NCBI GenBank assembly: GCA_964452645.1 | Contig: CAYVMO010000001.1 | Location: 124,001 to 188,000 of the forward strand | Length of the DNA: 64,000 nucleotides | Reading direction: 5' to 3' | From: CAYXTW01 sp964452645 | GTDB taxonomy: Bacteria > Zixibacteria > MSB-5A5 > GN15 > PGXB01 | In this document: positions 33,558 through 44,026 of the stretch, piece after piece | Position numbering within the stretch: the stretch's first letter is position 1 | How the letters are laid out: every line of letters starts with the position of its first letter | Notes under the pieces: model-generated | The model's database searches: none | What the model was told of the DNA's origin: nothing | Seen by the model: the letters and a program-made list of their open reading frames with translations, nothing else | Translations under genes and position numbers: made by a program

Positions 33558-34070
33558 TTAAGATTCGCCTTTGATGATTTCCGTTATCTCGACTTCGAAT
33601 ATCAGAGTTTTTCCCGCCAGCGGATGATTGGCGTCAAGCGTTATTGTATCTTCAGCTACATCGGTGATTGTAGCATACATAACGCGTCCGTCCGGCTGGT
33701 GCGACTCCAGTTGCCGGCCGACCTCATATTCCATATCCTGCGGCAGCATATTTTTCGGAACCTTCAAAATCATTTCGGGGCGGATCGGGCCGTATGCATC
33801 CTCCATGGGAATCGTAATCGTTTTTTTCTCAGACACAGCCATGCCGATGACGCCGTTTTCAAGTCCGGGAATGACCATTCCGGAACCGATGGTAAATTCA
33901 ATCGGTTCGCCCACGGCCGAGGAATCGAAAACAGTCCCGTCCTCCAACTTGCCGACGTAATTTAATTTTATTGTGTCGCCGTTTTCTACTCTCTGGACGG
34001 AAGTTGAGCAGCCCCATAAAAGTAGCGCGATAAAAATTGAAAAGAAAATAATTGCCGATGACTTCTTCAT
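33558..34070 (-). CDS. FKBP-type peptidyl-prolyl isomerase lipoprotein (SlyD-like)
   Basis: 170 residues. A lipoprotein signal peptide ends at LLLWG-Cys21, so it is membrane-anchored in the periplasm. The FKBP domain opens VENGDTIKLNYVGKLEDGTV then FDSS, with GSGMVIPGLENGVIGM as the active-site strand. An inserted flap (about 85-140) and the ending HPLAGKTLIFEVEITEI are the SlyD arrangement. It lacks SlyD's His-rich tail. Expected role: folding of exported or outer-membrane proteins. Ribosome site AAAGGAG. Confidence 0.9.
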   Translation of the reverse strand: MKKSSAIIFFSIFIALLLWGCSTSVQRVENGDTIKLNYVGKLEDGTVFDSSAVGEPIEFTIGSGMVIPGLENGVIGMAVSEKKTITIPMEDAYGPIRPEMILKVPKNMLPQDMEYEVGRQLESHQPDGRVMYATITDVAEDTITLDANHPLAGKTLIFEVEITEIIKGES

Positions 34071-34232
34071 TTTTCTATCTCCTTTGACTAAATAGGTTCG
34101 TTTAGGTCATTTATTCAGGCAATCTATTGAAATTCAAAGGGAATGCAATAAAAATAAATTTATATAGGCTAATTGCCATGGACGTATATGGGTATTGTAA
34201 GAATGTCTAAATTCGGACAGAACGACAAAAAT

Positions 34233-34257
34233 AATGGCGGTCTATTTGACCGCCATT
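34233..34257 (-). terminator. Rho-independent terminator after the DUF2723 gene
   Basis: AATGGCGGTC (34233-34242) and GACCGCCATT (34248-34257), a perfect 10-bp stem with a 5-nt loop, followed on the minus strand by ATTTTTG. It lies 20 bp after the stop codon. Confidence 0.88.
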
Positions 34258-34276
34258 TATGCTTGATTTTTATTGG

Positions 34277-37036
34277 CTAATAGTCTTCGTCGTATGGGCC
34301 GCTGCTTTGGCCGCCTCCGAGGATTTGCTGTACCAGCGGGTCATTACGATTTGCCTTGTAATCACCATGCATCTTGGTCGCTCTATAGAGGTCAGCGCTA
34401 TTGCGGGTATCGTATAGGACCTGCATCAATTTGCGATAGGCGTAACCGCTGTTGGGATCTATGTCAAATGCTTCCCATAAGATTGGCAGCGCTTCCTCGG
34501 TCTTGCCGAGATTGAATTTGACCAATCCCAAATCCGACAGATAAAATTGATTGTCCGGATTTTTATGGTTGAGCATTGTCAGCTCATCTTCGGCGCTATG
34601 CAAAACGCTGTCGGCCTCGGAGGAGTCTCCCTGCTGACGGTCCATATCGGCCAGCATTGAATAAGCCTGATAAAATTCCGGATATTTTTCGATAATGAAA
34701 TTCAGGATATCAAAAGCTTTGTCCATCTGCCCGGTCGTTTGGAATTCATTTGCCAGGCGAACAGCGTTAAATCCGATAGCCAGCATAACACCGGTTGCGT
34801 TTTCGTCACGGTAAATATTCGGGTCATTCAGGCCGGTGTATTTATAGACGTCTTTAAAAAGATGGTAACCTTCTTCAGCATCGATTTTTCTCGGCCAATT
34901 AACCGTATCTATTTTATAAAGAATGCCGACGGCGTGCGTATAATCGCGAAGTTTCAGGGGCGACTCCTGGTACGGTTCCGATGAAAAATAGATGGGATAT
35001 TTCCACTTGTTATCCAGGACAACTTCGTCAACCATCATATCCTGGAGTTTTACCGTACGCCCTTCAAAGGGTGCCGGAATCAGGTATGTCCTTCTTTTGC
35101 GGGGCCGGTCATAGAAAGGTTTTTCGGGTCTTCTGACCTCTCTGCCCTGGTAATCGTATGCATTCCAGATAATCTGATCATCATCAAGCGAGATCGGGAC
35201 ACCGTACTGGTTTTTCATCTGCGCGATGTACCAATCGGTATTGAACAATGACAGATTGACAACGCGAACATCTTTCCGGAAATCGTAGACCTCCTGTACG
35301 CACCATAAGGGGAAGGTATCATTATCTCCTGAAGTAAACAGGATAGCGTCTTTGTCGCATGTCTCAAGGATATCTTCCGAATAGACTCTCGGATAATAAT
35401 TTCTTGAGCGGTCGTTTTCGAAATAATTATCGGTCAAGGCGGCGGTCGGCAAGAAGATTAGAAGACACATCGCAGCCATCGCCGGAGTTTTAAAAGAGGA
35501 CCATTTGGCGGTCGATGTTTTTTCTCTGACCAATTCCATCAAGGCCGCCAATCCCAAACCGAGGGCCAGACCGAAATAGGCAAAACCGGGTGTGAAGAAG
35601 TAATCTCGATTTCTGACCTCGAGGTAAGCGTCGCCGGTACGCGGATTATATTTGATTCCGTCGGCGAAATTCATATATAATACCAGGCCGGCGGTTGCTA
35701 AAAGCAAAAGTATCAAAAACGGTAGACCTATTTGGGTTTTTCTCTTTGTCGTCATATAAATACCGAACAGGCCAACAAGAAAGAGCGCCCCGAAGATTTT
35801 GGTCAAACCATATTGTTCCTCGAAATAGCTCCAGAATCCCATATGGGCGTGACGGCCGAACTGATGCGCCCACGTACCGCGCCTCGCAAAAGCCCTTTCC
35901 ACCATCAGCTCGTTGCCATATTGTTTGCGGTCAAGGTAATTGATGAAAGTCTCATTCTGACCGTCAAAGAAAGCCCAGGGCATAATACTGAAATTCCGCG
36001 AAGGATTATTTTCGTCAATACGGGGATCGTGTTTGGAACGAATAGGAATAAACAGGTGGAACGAAAATCCTGTAATGGCGACCAGCAATATCGTCAGCCC
36101 CATTTTCCAATCGGTCTTTCGGGCGCCGGCGAGTATCAGCATAACGATAGCGCCGGCGAAAAGAGCATAGATAAATTGATAAAAGCCCACCATTATCAAC
36201 GAAAAGGCAACGATGCCGATCAGCACCGGCCAATTGATGTATTTATAAACCATATAAGCGACAATCAACAAAAAGATGAGGGTCGCTAAAATAAAGGCCG
36301 GGAAACCACCCCTGCCGTCAGCGACTAATATCATTGTCAGAAGTTCCGCCACAAAGAATAGGCAAATCGCCACCCAGGCCTTAACCGGGGCGCCTTTTTT
36401 CAGTATAAAGAAAATGGCTGCTACCGGCATGATTAAAAAAGTCGTAAGATGAATGGCAACACCCAACATGGCCAGGTAACAGACCAGAACAACGATTCTT
36501 TTGGCCAGCGGCGTCCCCTGGTTTTCATAGTAGATCAGCATCAGCCAAAGAATTATGGTCATGAACATCATCGACAAACCATAGACCTCGGCTTCGATGG
36601 CATTGCCCCAGTAAGTGGCGGAAAATGCCATAAACATCGATCCGGTAAATCCCCCGATATAGGTGATAGTCCTTTTCCAGCCGCTGAAATCTTTATCCTG
36701 ATACCAGAATTTTATCATCCGGACGACTGACAGATATCCGAATAGAACCGTCACCGCCGATGAAATCACCGAAATCATGTTTACTCTGAAGCAGATATCC
36801 GCTGCAAACGGGATCGTGGAAAATATCCGCCCCAGAACGACAAACAAGGGTGAACCCGGCGGGTGGGGAATACCCAAAATATAAGCACAGGCGATAAATT
36901 CGCCGCAATCCCAGTATGACAGGGTCGGCGCGACCGTAAGACGATAAACAATAAAGGATAAAATGAATACAAAAACACCGACAAGGGCGTTGGTTTTATC
37001 AAATCCGTTTTTGCGTAAATCTAACGTATTTTCCAA
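34277..37036 (-). CDS. DUF2723 polytopic membrane protein with C-terminal TPRs
   Basis: 919 residues. The N-terminal 530 residues hold about 12 membrane helices with the DUF2723 signature TVAPTLSYWDCGEFIACAYI then GIPHPPGSPLF. This family is related to GT-C mannosyltransferases (TMEM260-like); the acidic DCGEF after helix 1 corresponds to the GT-C catalytic loop. The last 200 residues carry TPR-like helices (MDKAFDILNFIIEKYPEFYQ and similar), probably in the periplasm. Likely a lipid-linked sugar transferase or protein O-glycosylation enzyme. The start is TTG 37036 with a perfect AGGAGG 6 nt upstream. Confidence 0.82.
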   Translation of the reverse strand: MENTLDLRKNGFDKTNALVGVFVFILSFIVYRLTVAPTLSYWDCGEFIACAYILGIPHPPGSPLFVVLGRIFSTIPFAADICFRVNMISVISSAVTVLFGYLSVVRMIKFWYQDKDFSGWKRTITYIGGFTGSMFMAFSATYWGNAIEAEVYGLSMMFMTIILWLMLIYYENQGTPLAKRIVVLVCYLAMLGVAIHLTTFLIMPVAAIFFILKKGAPVKAWVAICLFFVAELLTMILVADGRGGFPAFILATLIFLLIVAYMVYKYINWPVLIGIVAFSLIMVGFYQFIYALFAGAIVMLILAGARKTDWKMGLTILLVAITGFSFHLFIPIRSKHDPRIDENNPSRNFSIMPWAFFDGQNETFINYLDRKQYGNELMVERAFARRGTWAHQFGRHAHMGFWSYFEEQYGLTKIFGALFLVGLFGIYMTTKRKTQIGLPFLILLLLATAGLVLYMNFADGIKYNPRTGDAYLEVRNRDYFFTPGFAYFGLALGLGLAALMELVREKTSTAKWSSFKTPAMAAMCLLIFLPTAALTDNYFENDRSRNYYPRVYSEDILETCDKDAILFTSGDNDTFPLWCVQEVYDFRKDVRVVNLSLFNTDWYIAQMKNQYGVPISLDDDQIIWNAYDYQGREVRRPEKPFYDRPRKRRTYLIPAPFEGRTVKLQDMMVDEVVLDNKWKYPIYFSSEPYQESPLKLRDYTHAVGILYKIDTVNWPRKIDAEEGYHLFKDVYKYTGLNDPNIYRDENATGVMLAIGFNAVRLANEFQTTGQMDKAFDILNFIIEKYPEFYQAYSMLADMDRQQGDSSEADSVLHSAEDELTMLNHKNPDNQFYLSDLGLVKFNLGKTEEALPILWEAFDIDPNSGYAYRKLMQVLYDTRNSADLYRATKMHGDYKANRNDPLVQQILGGGQSSGPYDEDY

Positions 37037-37118
37037 ATCCGCCTCCTAAAGCATACGGGTATATTCCCCGATAAATAAAAAAAACCCTTTAACCGGCATA
37101 GCCGAAAAATATGTCACA

Positions 37119-37146
37119 AATATATACATAATCGAATAATTGACAA
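37119..37146 (-). promoter_or_regulatory. Promoter of the DUF2723 gene
   Basis: Minus strand TTGTCA (37146-37141), 16-bp spacer, TATATT (37124-37119), about 82 bp before the TTG start. Confidence 0.6.
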
Positions 37147-37200
37147 CAATAATAATTATACCCTTTCACAAAAGGTCAGATTAAAAAAATCGGAGGTCAT

Positions 37201-37452
37201 ATGTTTATCTGGGTCACAATTTTATTCTTACTCGGTATCGCCGCTTTTCTGGATTCAATCTTCAATTACGGCAATATCTTCAGACAGGTCAATTCGGTTC
37301 TATTCATGTTTATTTCGCTGGGTTTGCTGGTTCGAACCACGACCAAAATTAAAGCCGGAAAAATTGAAAACTATGAAAACCGGATTACTAATCTGGAAAT
37401 GCAGATTCGGGCTCTGGAAAAAGAAACCGAGGAGATCCCGGCGGATTATTAA
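37201..37452 (+). CDS. Small membrane protein with a coiled-coil tail
   Basis: 83 residues, family unknown. Two hydrophobic helices (VTILFLLGIAAFLDSIF and SVLFMFISLGLLVRTTT) are followed by a charged helical tail (NYENRITNLEMQIRALEKET) with heptad spacing. A clear GGAGG lies 6 nt before the ATG, which supports a real gene despite its size. It is divergent from the DUF2723 gene across a 164-bp spacer. A scaffold or phage-shock-like role is possible, but nothing proves it. Confidence 0.6.
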   Translation: MFIWVTILFLLGIAAFLDSIFNYGNIFRQVNSVLFMFISLGLLVRTTTKIKAGKIENYENRITNLEMQIRALEKETEEIPADY

Positions 37453-37534
37453 GTCTTGTAAATTAATCCAGAAGTAGGGCGAGATTCGATTTCTTCCGAC
37501 CGGGTCGGAGTTAAAGTGGTCCTGCCGTTATTTC

Positions 37535-38599
37535 TTATCTTTCAATTACCTCATCTTCGGAATCGGCTTTAATGTATATTGTAGTTACATCCCTCTTGTT
37601 AGGTGCTTGCCGGAAATTTTTTGGAAGATAATCATCTGATATTAGATCGAGTCCGACAGAAGCACCTGCATATCTTAAACTACCGTCATTATGAAAAATA
37701 AATGTATAATGAATGTGTTGAAGATTGTCACGTCTTTCTTCTTTGGATTCTCCGCTGGACAATGCCAACTTTAAATGATGCCTAGCTCGGACTGGTTTTG
37801 GCGTAAAACCAACCTGCAGTTCTATACTTTGACCCTTAAAAATTGGATAATCGATTTTTAAGGGTATTTTTGTAAATTCCATACCTGTTCCTTCAATACT
37901 CATGTCACAACCACCTGGAATATCCTTTAGCGCAGTTAATTTATAATAAGCAATCGATGTATCACCTATTTTTGGTATAGGCTTAATCGTTACCTCGCAG
38001 GTAAATAAACCATGCTTATAGGGTCCGAAATATTGAGGGAAAAAGAGGGAATCCTTATCGAAGAAAAATACTAAACCCTTATCAAGGCAATCGGAAAGGT
38101 TTATCGGTTTGCCCAAGTATTCCAGATTACCATCGGGATCAAAACACCATTGGAATGATATTCCACTTTTGGAATTGGTCCCAATGCCTCGTTGAATAAA
38201 TTGAACCAGATATAATGTTATTTGCCAAGGACCGGACATAAGAGGTATAAATTCGATTGATCCCGAGTAATTATCTCCGGCTTTATGTGGCCCTGGCCAT
38301 AAGAACAGCGAATCGCTTATTAATGAGATCGAATTATCAGTATAATCGACCTTAATCAACCAATCATCCTGTAAATAGGGGAGATTTTCATCGACGACAT
38401 TAAGGGTAAAGCTGACCCTGGCCCGCTCCAGGGGTTTTGGAATATTCTCGAAATTAAAAACGCCGGTAAATCTCCGTGTCCCACCATGGGCAGGCTTGCC
38501 ATATTTTGTCTCATTGCACTCAATAGTTTGGCTAATTTGACAATTGGCTTCCGTGGTCAATACCAATATGAATCCCAACAACATAATTATCTTCTTCAT
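37535..38599 (-). CDS. Secreted protein of unknown function
   Basis: 354 residues from ATG 38599 (AAGGA 9 nt upstream; an ATG two codons earlier is too close to that site). The signal peptide MKKIIMLLGFILVLTTEANC is followed by a beta-rich mature protein. It has two similar halves, each discussing strands such as RARVSFTLNVVDENL and HHLKLALSSGESKEE. I recognise no family; a two-domain Ig-like or CARDB-like fold is possible. Isolated gene, no operon partner. Confidence 0.6.
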   Translation of the reverse strand: MKKIIMLLGFILVLTTEANCQISQTIECNETKYGKPAHGGTRRFTGVFNFENIPKPLERARVSFTLNVVDENLPYLQDDWLIKVDYTDNSISLISDSLFLWPGPHKAGDNYSGSIEFIPLMSGPWQITLYLVQFIQRGIGTNSKSGISFQWCFDPDGNLEYLGKPINLSDCLDKGLVFFFDKDSLFFPQYFGPYKHGLFTCEVTIKPIPKIGDTSIAYYKLTALKDIPGGCDMSIEGTGMEFTKIPLKIDYPIFKGQSIELQVGFTPKPVRARHHLKLALSSGESKEERRDNLQHIHYTFIFHNDGSLRYAGASVGLDLISDDYLPKNFRQAPNKRDVTTIYIKADSEDEVIER

Positions 38600-38759
38600 G
38601 TGCATATTCCTTAATACAGAAACGATATTTCTCCAGTAATATTATTTCCCCAGCCTTTTATTCTATATAATATAGACTAATAAAACACCTTATTTGGTTA
38701 TTTATAAACAACTGTTTTCAATCAAAAATAAAAGCGGATATGTTTCCGGGGCAGGCTTA

Positions 38760-40613
38760 TCATCCGGCCGGTTCGAAATTCTGAATTCTCTGCAGCGACT
38801 CGCGGACCTCACCGACGAACGGATAATCGGAGTGATTTTGAAGAATATCTTTATATATTTCAATGGCGGTTTCTCTTTTTTCGACCCTGGCCGCACAGAT
38901 ATCCGCCTTAAGCTTCAAAGCATAAGGGAAAAAGTAATCGTCGGAGTACTGAGCTTCCATGGTATCGATTATAATCAGCGCGTCGACCGTATCGGCCAAT
39001 GCGCTGTAATAAGTTGCCAGTCTGTACATCGAAGTACCGATTAACGGCGACGGGCCCATTTCTATTATGGCTTTATATTTATCAATCACCGAATCCGGTT
39101 TCATCCTGATCTCATAGTAGCGGGCCTCGGCGTAATCGCCGAGCGCTTTCGGGACCTGCTGAAAAGATTCACCGATAATCAGGCTGTTGATCAAGGCGTC
39201 GTTAACATAATAACCGCGCGGATATGCCTTAATAATGCGGCGGAACGAGATATCGGCTGTTTCGAAATCCTTTCTGAAAAATTGAATCATGGCCAGATTA
39301 TAATCCATCAGCTCTCTCATCTCCGATGAACGGCTATTCTCCTTTAATTCGGAAAAAACCTGTTCGGCCGAATCCAATGCACCGTACGCCAAAAACAGCT
39401 TGGCCCGTTCAAACGTGGCCGAAGTATTTATCGGTTCAAATCGATAAAATTCGGCGACCGAATCGTAGTAGACCGATGCCGAATCGTATTCAAGCAGATT
39501 GTATCTGAATATATTGCCGATTTTCAAAAGCGCCTCGGCTTTATCCTGCGGCCGGGGATAATCCCTGACAATTTGCTCGTAACATGCAATGGCCTCATCA
39601 TATCTTCCCAGGCCGGCCAGCGCTTCGGCGAAATAAAATTTATAATCGGCGTAGGGTATATTTTTCGTTTTGAGTTTTTCAATATATTCGCCCGCCTTAA
39701 CGACCTGTGCGTAAAGTTTCCTATCCCGGCATTGTCGCATATATTTGAAAAGTTCACGGCCGTTGCTTTGCGACAGGGAATCGAATTTCAGGCTGAGATC
39801 AAATGCTTTATCATATTGATTATTCTGGATGTACGCTTCCTGTAAAAATTTCGAAGCCATCTTGTTATTGGGCAGAGAATCCAGAATATCATTGAGCGCC
39901 ACGATTATATCCGGAGGCGCTCCCGGATACCTTATCAACGTGGCCATTTTTCTGTCCACATTTTTGGCCGATACGGAATCGCGATCGATCTCCTTGAAAT
40001 ATTCCATCACCGCCTGATAGTAATCTCCCTTGATTTCAAAAAGCGCGGCCGCCTCCATGGCGAAGAGAGCATCGGAGGCGAACTCGGCCCGCCCGCGATT
40101 GATTAGGTCGGACGCTTTTTCATTGTATCCCGATTCGGTCAGCCTGTTGATTATCATTCGATAAATATCCGGATTGCCCGGAAATCGGCTCAGCATGTTT
40201 TCAATCTGTCTGTCGATAAGGGAGTCCGCGCCCATCTTTATATACACGGCCAATAATTGATCCTGATAGTTCAGGTTGAAGGGATTTTCCTCCAGTTTAT
40301 TTTTTAAAAACAACTCCGCCTTCGGATACGCTTTTAATTGCGTGTAGCAATTCAATAACAGATTGATAACTTCCTGATTATCCGGTTGACGACTATACAT
40401 ATCTTCCAGAAGATTGGCGGCACTCATATACGCCCCGGTGGTTATCAGCTGCCGCACCAGGTCCATTTCATCCACATTTGGCCCGGCCGGTCCCTTTTTA
40501 TCCCGCATAATTAAATTGGGGATAATGGAACCTCCTTCGGACTGCGCATAGCCGACCGAGCCGGATAAAATTACCAAAATTAATAAAATTGCCGGCAGTT
40601 TATTCGGTGTCAT
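38760..40613 (-). CDS. Exported tetratricopeptide-repeat protein
   Basis: 617 residues from ATG 40613, which begins a good signal peptide (MTPNKLPAILLILVILSGSV then GYAQ). The frame extends 40 codons further upstream inside the next gene without a start signal. More than ten TPR or TPR-like helical pairs follow (NLLEDMYSRQPDNQEVINLL, GRYDEAIACYEQIVRDYPRP), ending in a YbgF/BamD-like repeat. It overlaps the end of the DUF4175 gene by 14 bp, so they are translationally coupled. The likely role is a periplasmic assembly or scaffold partner of the DUF4175 and DUF4159 proteins. Confidence 0.8.
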   Translation of the reverse strand: MTPNKLPAILLILVILSGSVGYAQSEGGSIIPNLIMRDKKGPAGPNVDEMDLVRQLITTGAYMSAANLLEDMYSRQPDNQEVINLLLNCYTQLKAYPKAELFLKNKLEENPFNLNYQDQLLAVYIKMGADSLIDRQIENMLSRFPGNPDIYRMIINRLTESGYNEKASDLINRGRAEFASDALFAMEAAALFEIKGDYYQAVMEYFKEIDRDSVSAKNVDRKMATLIRYPGAPPDIIVALNDILDSLPNNKMASKFLQEAYIQNNQYDKAFDLSLKFDSLSQSNGRELFKYMRQCRDRKLYAQVVKAGEYIEKLKTKNIPYADYKFYFAEALAGLGRYDEAIACYEQIVRDYPRPQDKAEALLKIGNIFRYNLLEYDSASVYYDSVAEFYRFEPINTSATFERAKLFLAYGALDSAEQVFSELKENSRSSEMRELMDYNLAMIQFFRKDFETADISFRRIIKAYPRGYYVNDALINSLIIGESFQQVPKALGDYAEARYYEIRMKPDSVIDKYKAIIEMGPSPLIGTSMYRLATYYSALADTVDALIIIDTMEAQYSDDYFFPYALKLKADICAARVEKRETAIEIYKDILQNHSDYPFVGEVRESLQRIQNFEPAG

Positions 40614-43600
40614 AATTCGGAAGCGGTGTACTGTTGTCGATTTTTTCAAGTAATGCCTTAAAATAAGCTTTAATGTGTTGTTCGTATTCGGGCGGATAAC
40701 TTTCGTCAAGGAAACGGCGCAGTCGATCCTCAATGTCCAGCCCGCCTTTCAATTGATTACCGGATAAGGCGGCCGGGGAATTTCTTAAGACATCTACACC
40801 GACGGTCGATTTTCGCTGATCGGTAAAATCTTTTCGCTGAAGTGTTTTCGTGGCATCCAGCATCCGCGAGTAAATTTTCAGCTGCCGATCGAGCGTCTCC
40901 TGCCCGACCTCGCCGTTACTCAACTGATCGATGACCTTTTGCATGTCATTGGAAATGCCGTCGAGACGACCCAGAATCTCCCGGCTGTTGCCGAATTCCG
41001 CCTGAAGTTCCTGCAAAGATTTATGGATAGCGCCCTGTTCTCCGGCCAGACGTTTGAGGGCATCTTTCCCGCCGGGTGAATTGGGATTCTGGCATTGCTT
41101 CTGCGTTTCCTGATTCAGTTTTCTTTGATTCTGGCACATCGAATTTAGTTTCATACCCGGCTTATTGCAGCTGCCGCCATTATTACAATTTTTTTGCGAT
41201 TCGAGCGCGTCAAGCATCCGGACCGCGGCTCGATTAAGATTATACATCGTCTCACGCTGATAATTCATCGCTTCCTGCTGATTCCTATTAGACAGCTTGT
41301 CAATTGACAGGTCGATATTCCCCAACGCGTTTTGAATCAAATTGCCCAGTTCCGCAGCAATAAACGGTGACTGTTCCCCCAATTCTCCGACTCGACGCGA
41401 CAGCCCGCCGACAGATTCTTTCAGAATCTGTTCCTGCGCCGCCAGATCGCGAAGGACTTCGGAGGGCCCGTTGATATCAGCGGCGGCGCCGATAAGGTCT
41501 TCCTGCTGATCGGACAGATAATTTATATCATCAATGGCATCTCGCATCTTTGCGGCCAGTTCCGATCCGCCACCGTTACACATTTTTGCCTGACCCTGCT
41601 GCATCGTATCCAGCAATTCCAGAAGCCGCGAACTTGCCTGTTTGCCTTCCTTAAGCGCCGGCTCTTTTTGTTTATTCGATAGCTGCTGCGACATTTTTTC
41701 CATATTATCGCCCGCTTTGCAGCCTTCGACCGCACCGCAGAATTGACTGGCCTCTTTGTCGAAACTAAAGGGAATGTTCTTTATCATGTCACGAAGCTTG
41801 TCGGCCTCACTTTTCAGGTTTTCAAGTCCCTGCTGGACTTTTCTCTCCGACGACTCCAATGTCGGCAGCTTATCCGATCCGGTAGCCTCTGTTTTGGTAT
41901 TGACTTTATCCTGCTTATCGACTAATTCCTGTGCCATCTCGGTCATGGCATTTACTTTTTGCTCGATTTGCATCTGTTTCAGCAGGGCGATAGTCCGGTC
42001 AAGACGACGCATCAATTCTTCCTGAGACATTTGATAATCTTTAAGCGCCTCCTCGATTTCTTCCGGTTTCATATTTTTCAGAGCTTCCAGCATTTTCAAC
42101 CGAGCCTCTTTCATCTCCGGGGTGGCAACTTCCTCAAAGAGCTTTTGAATTTCCGAAATTTTTTCAAGAATTTCCCGACTGGATAGACGGTTTTTTTCCA
42201 TCTCATCAACCATCTTATCCATGTTTTTGGCCAATTCTTCCAGTTCTTGCGTCATTTGTTCGTCTTTGGCGGTAATATCTTCAAGCTCTTTCTGATGCTG
42301 CCAGGGCAGATTTCTATTGTTCTGACCTTTTTCCTGCTCCATCTTACGGGCAATATTTTTTAACCGTTCGGAAAGGTCCCGATGATTGTCGAGTAACTCT
42401 TCAGCCCGCTTGATATTTTCGCCCTGTTCAGCCTCGGTTTGAGCGATTATTTCCTCGAGCGAAGGGAGACGGGCGATGTATTCTCTGGATACGGTGACTT
42501 TCGGACCGCTCATCCGATCATTGTCGGACAGTTCGAAATGATACTGGATGTAATCCGACGGCATCAGATTGAGAGGTTCAACATCCCAGTTGAAATTGAT
42601 TTCGCCCTCGGTTTTTATTTTATCTGAAAAATGCAGTACGGCCACATTCTCCTCACCGTGAATACCATCGGACACGATTTGATATTTAAGCAGCAACGAA
42701 GAAAAACCGTAATCATCGGAAATTCGAACCAACAGCGGAATCATCATATCTTCGTCAAGATTTATGTCCACGCCCGGCCGGATAACATCAATTACCGGAT
42801 ACTCATCCGGAACAGCCGTTATGGTGTATTCAATCGGGTCAGGATTGACTTCACCCTGCTTATCCACTAAATGAATCGTATAATTTCTGTCTTCCAATAT
42901 TTTAAAAGCTTGCTCGGCAGTGAGACCGTTAATCTCAAACGGTGAGGCCGAGGAATCATCGAATTGCATCTCGGCGACAGCAACCGGTACATTGGTCGTG
43001 ATTTTCATCTCCGCCCGCGTTCCCTGCACGGCTGAAATCGAGCCGTTATTTTCGTCGATGACAGTCGGTGATAGGCCGGTATATTTGGGATAGAACAGTG
43101 AAAGTTTTATTCCGGTTACACGCGGACGATCGACGATATCGATGTGACTGACCGCGGTCGTGATGCGCCCGGCCTGGACATAATAATCAAGCGAACGGCG
43201 AACCTGGCGCAAGGTCAGCGTGAACAGCAATGAATCGCCGAAGCTGGACGGTGTCCGGACCGTCTGCGGCAGTTCGATTTTCGATTTTTGCCAGATACCA
43301 CCGGCGAATTTATAATAGATGGTCGCCATATCCGGAAATTTATCCCCTTGCAATATTCCACCGAGGTAAACATCACGATACTTAATGGCTGTAATCGAGC
43401 CGGGAAAGATATTTAGCTTATACCCCAAAGGCGGCGCGACCAATTCCGTTGGATGCGAATAGACATTATAGGAGTATGAAAACAGTCCAGGAAAAATCAC
43501 AAGCATAAGCACTCCAACCACGGCACCAATACCGAGCGTCCTCAGATTGCGTAACAGCGGATAAAATGAAACGACTTCATTAAAATTCAGGTGGGCCGCC

Positions 43601-44007
43601 TTTTTTGCCGCCTGAATAAGCGTCGCCTGCATTAAGGCCTGCGAATAACCCCGTATGGAATCTTTTGTCGCTGATGAGAATTGTAAAGCGGCGATAAGTC
43701 GGCCTTTTAACTGCGGGAATTTCTTTTCGAGTTTCAGCGCTGCCGACTGATCCGAACCGTGGAAAAGCCGGGAAAAGCCCAGTTTCACAAATAAAAAGAT
43801 GCCGATCAAACCCGATAGTATCAGAAGCGTTATTTTGAGCCAGACCGGTATTATAAATACCCCTGCCAGAAGAGTCAAAATTATCGAAACCAGTATTACT
43901 CCCGCCGCGGTGGCCAGAATACCGGCGGAAAACAGAATAAGCCGCTCCCTGAAAAGCGTTTTTCTTATTCTTCTTATCAAATCAGCGATATTTTGAGTCT
44001 CATTCAT
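40600..44007 (-). CDS. DUF4175-like large membrane protein with coiled coils
   Basis: 1135 residues. Two N-terminal membrane helices (about 22-85) and a third (about 155-180) are followed by an Ig-like or CARDB-like extracytoplasmic region (about 190-480). A long Glu/Gln/Met/Lys-rich helical region (about 490-1090) is predicted to form coiled coils (ENIKRAEELLDNHRDLSERL). Architecture and neighbours match the DUF4175 group, found beside DUF4159, BatA/DUF58 and MoxR genes in many Gram-negative phyla. Function is unknown; a stalk or envelope-spanning stress structure is possible. It starts 19 bp after the DUF4159 gene. Confidence 0.7.
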   Translation of the reverse strand: MNETQNIADLIRRIRKTLFRERLILFSAGILATAAGVILVSIILTLLAGVFIIPVWLKITLLILSGLIGIFLFVKLGFSRLFHGSDQSAALKLEKKFPQLKGRLIAALQFSSATKDSIRGYSQALMQATLIQAAKKAAHLNFNEVVSFYPLLRNLRTLGIGAVVGVLMLVIFPGLFSYSYNVYSHPTELVAPPLGYKLNIFPGSITAIKYRDVYLGGILQGDKFPDMATIYYKFAGGIWQKSKIELPQTVRTPSSFGDSLLFTLTLRQVRRSLDYYVQAGRITTAVSHIDIVDRPRVTGIKLSLFYPKYTGLSPTVIDENNGSISAVQGTRAEMKITTNVPVAVAEMQFDDSSASPFEINGLTAEQAFKILEDRNYTIHLVDKQGEVNPDPIEYTITAVPDEYPVIDVIRPGVDINLDEDMMIPLLVRISDDYGFSSLLLKYQIVSDGIHGEENVAVLHFSDKIKTEGEINFNWDVEPLNLMPSDYIQYHFELSDNDRMSGPKVTVSREYIARLPSLEEIIAQTEAEQGENIKRAEELLDNHRDLSERLKNIARKMEQEKGQNNRNLPWQHQKELEDITAKDEQMTQELEELAKNMDKMVDEMEKNRLSSREILEKISEIQKLFEEVATPEMKEARLKMLEALKNMKPEEIEEALKDYQMSQEELMRRLDRTIALLKQMQIEQKVNAMTEMAQELVDKQDKVNTKTEATGSDKLPTLESSERKVQQGLENLKSEADKLRDMIKNIPFSFDKEASQFCGAVEGCKAGDNMEKMSQQLSNKQKEPALKEGKQASSRLLELLDTMQQGQAKMCNGGGSELAAKMRDAIDDINYLSDQQEDLIGAAADINGPSEVLRDLAAQEQILKESVGGLSRRVGELGEQSPFIAAELGNLIQNALGNIDLSIDKLSNRNQQEAMNYQRETMYNLNRAAVRMLDALESQKNCNNGGSCNKPGMKLNSMCQNQRKLNQETQKQCQNPNSPGGKDALKRLAGEQGAIHKSLQELQAEFGNSREILGRLDGISNDMQKVIDQLSNGEVGQETLDRQLKIYSRMLDATKTLQRKDFTDQRKSTVGVDVLRNSPAALSGNQLKGGLDIEDRLRRFLDESYPPEYEQHIKAYFKALLEKIDNSTPLPNYDTE

Positions 44008-44026
44008 AGCAACCTCTTATCATCGG

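Noticed and set aside
40614..40733. Forty-codon upstream extension of the TPR protein
   Set aside because: It lies inside the DUF4175 gene and would bury the signal peptide that starts at 40613.
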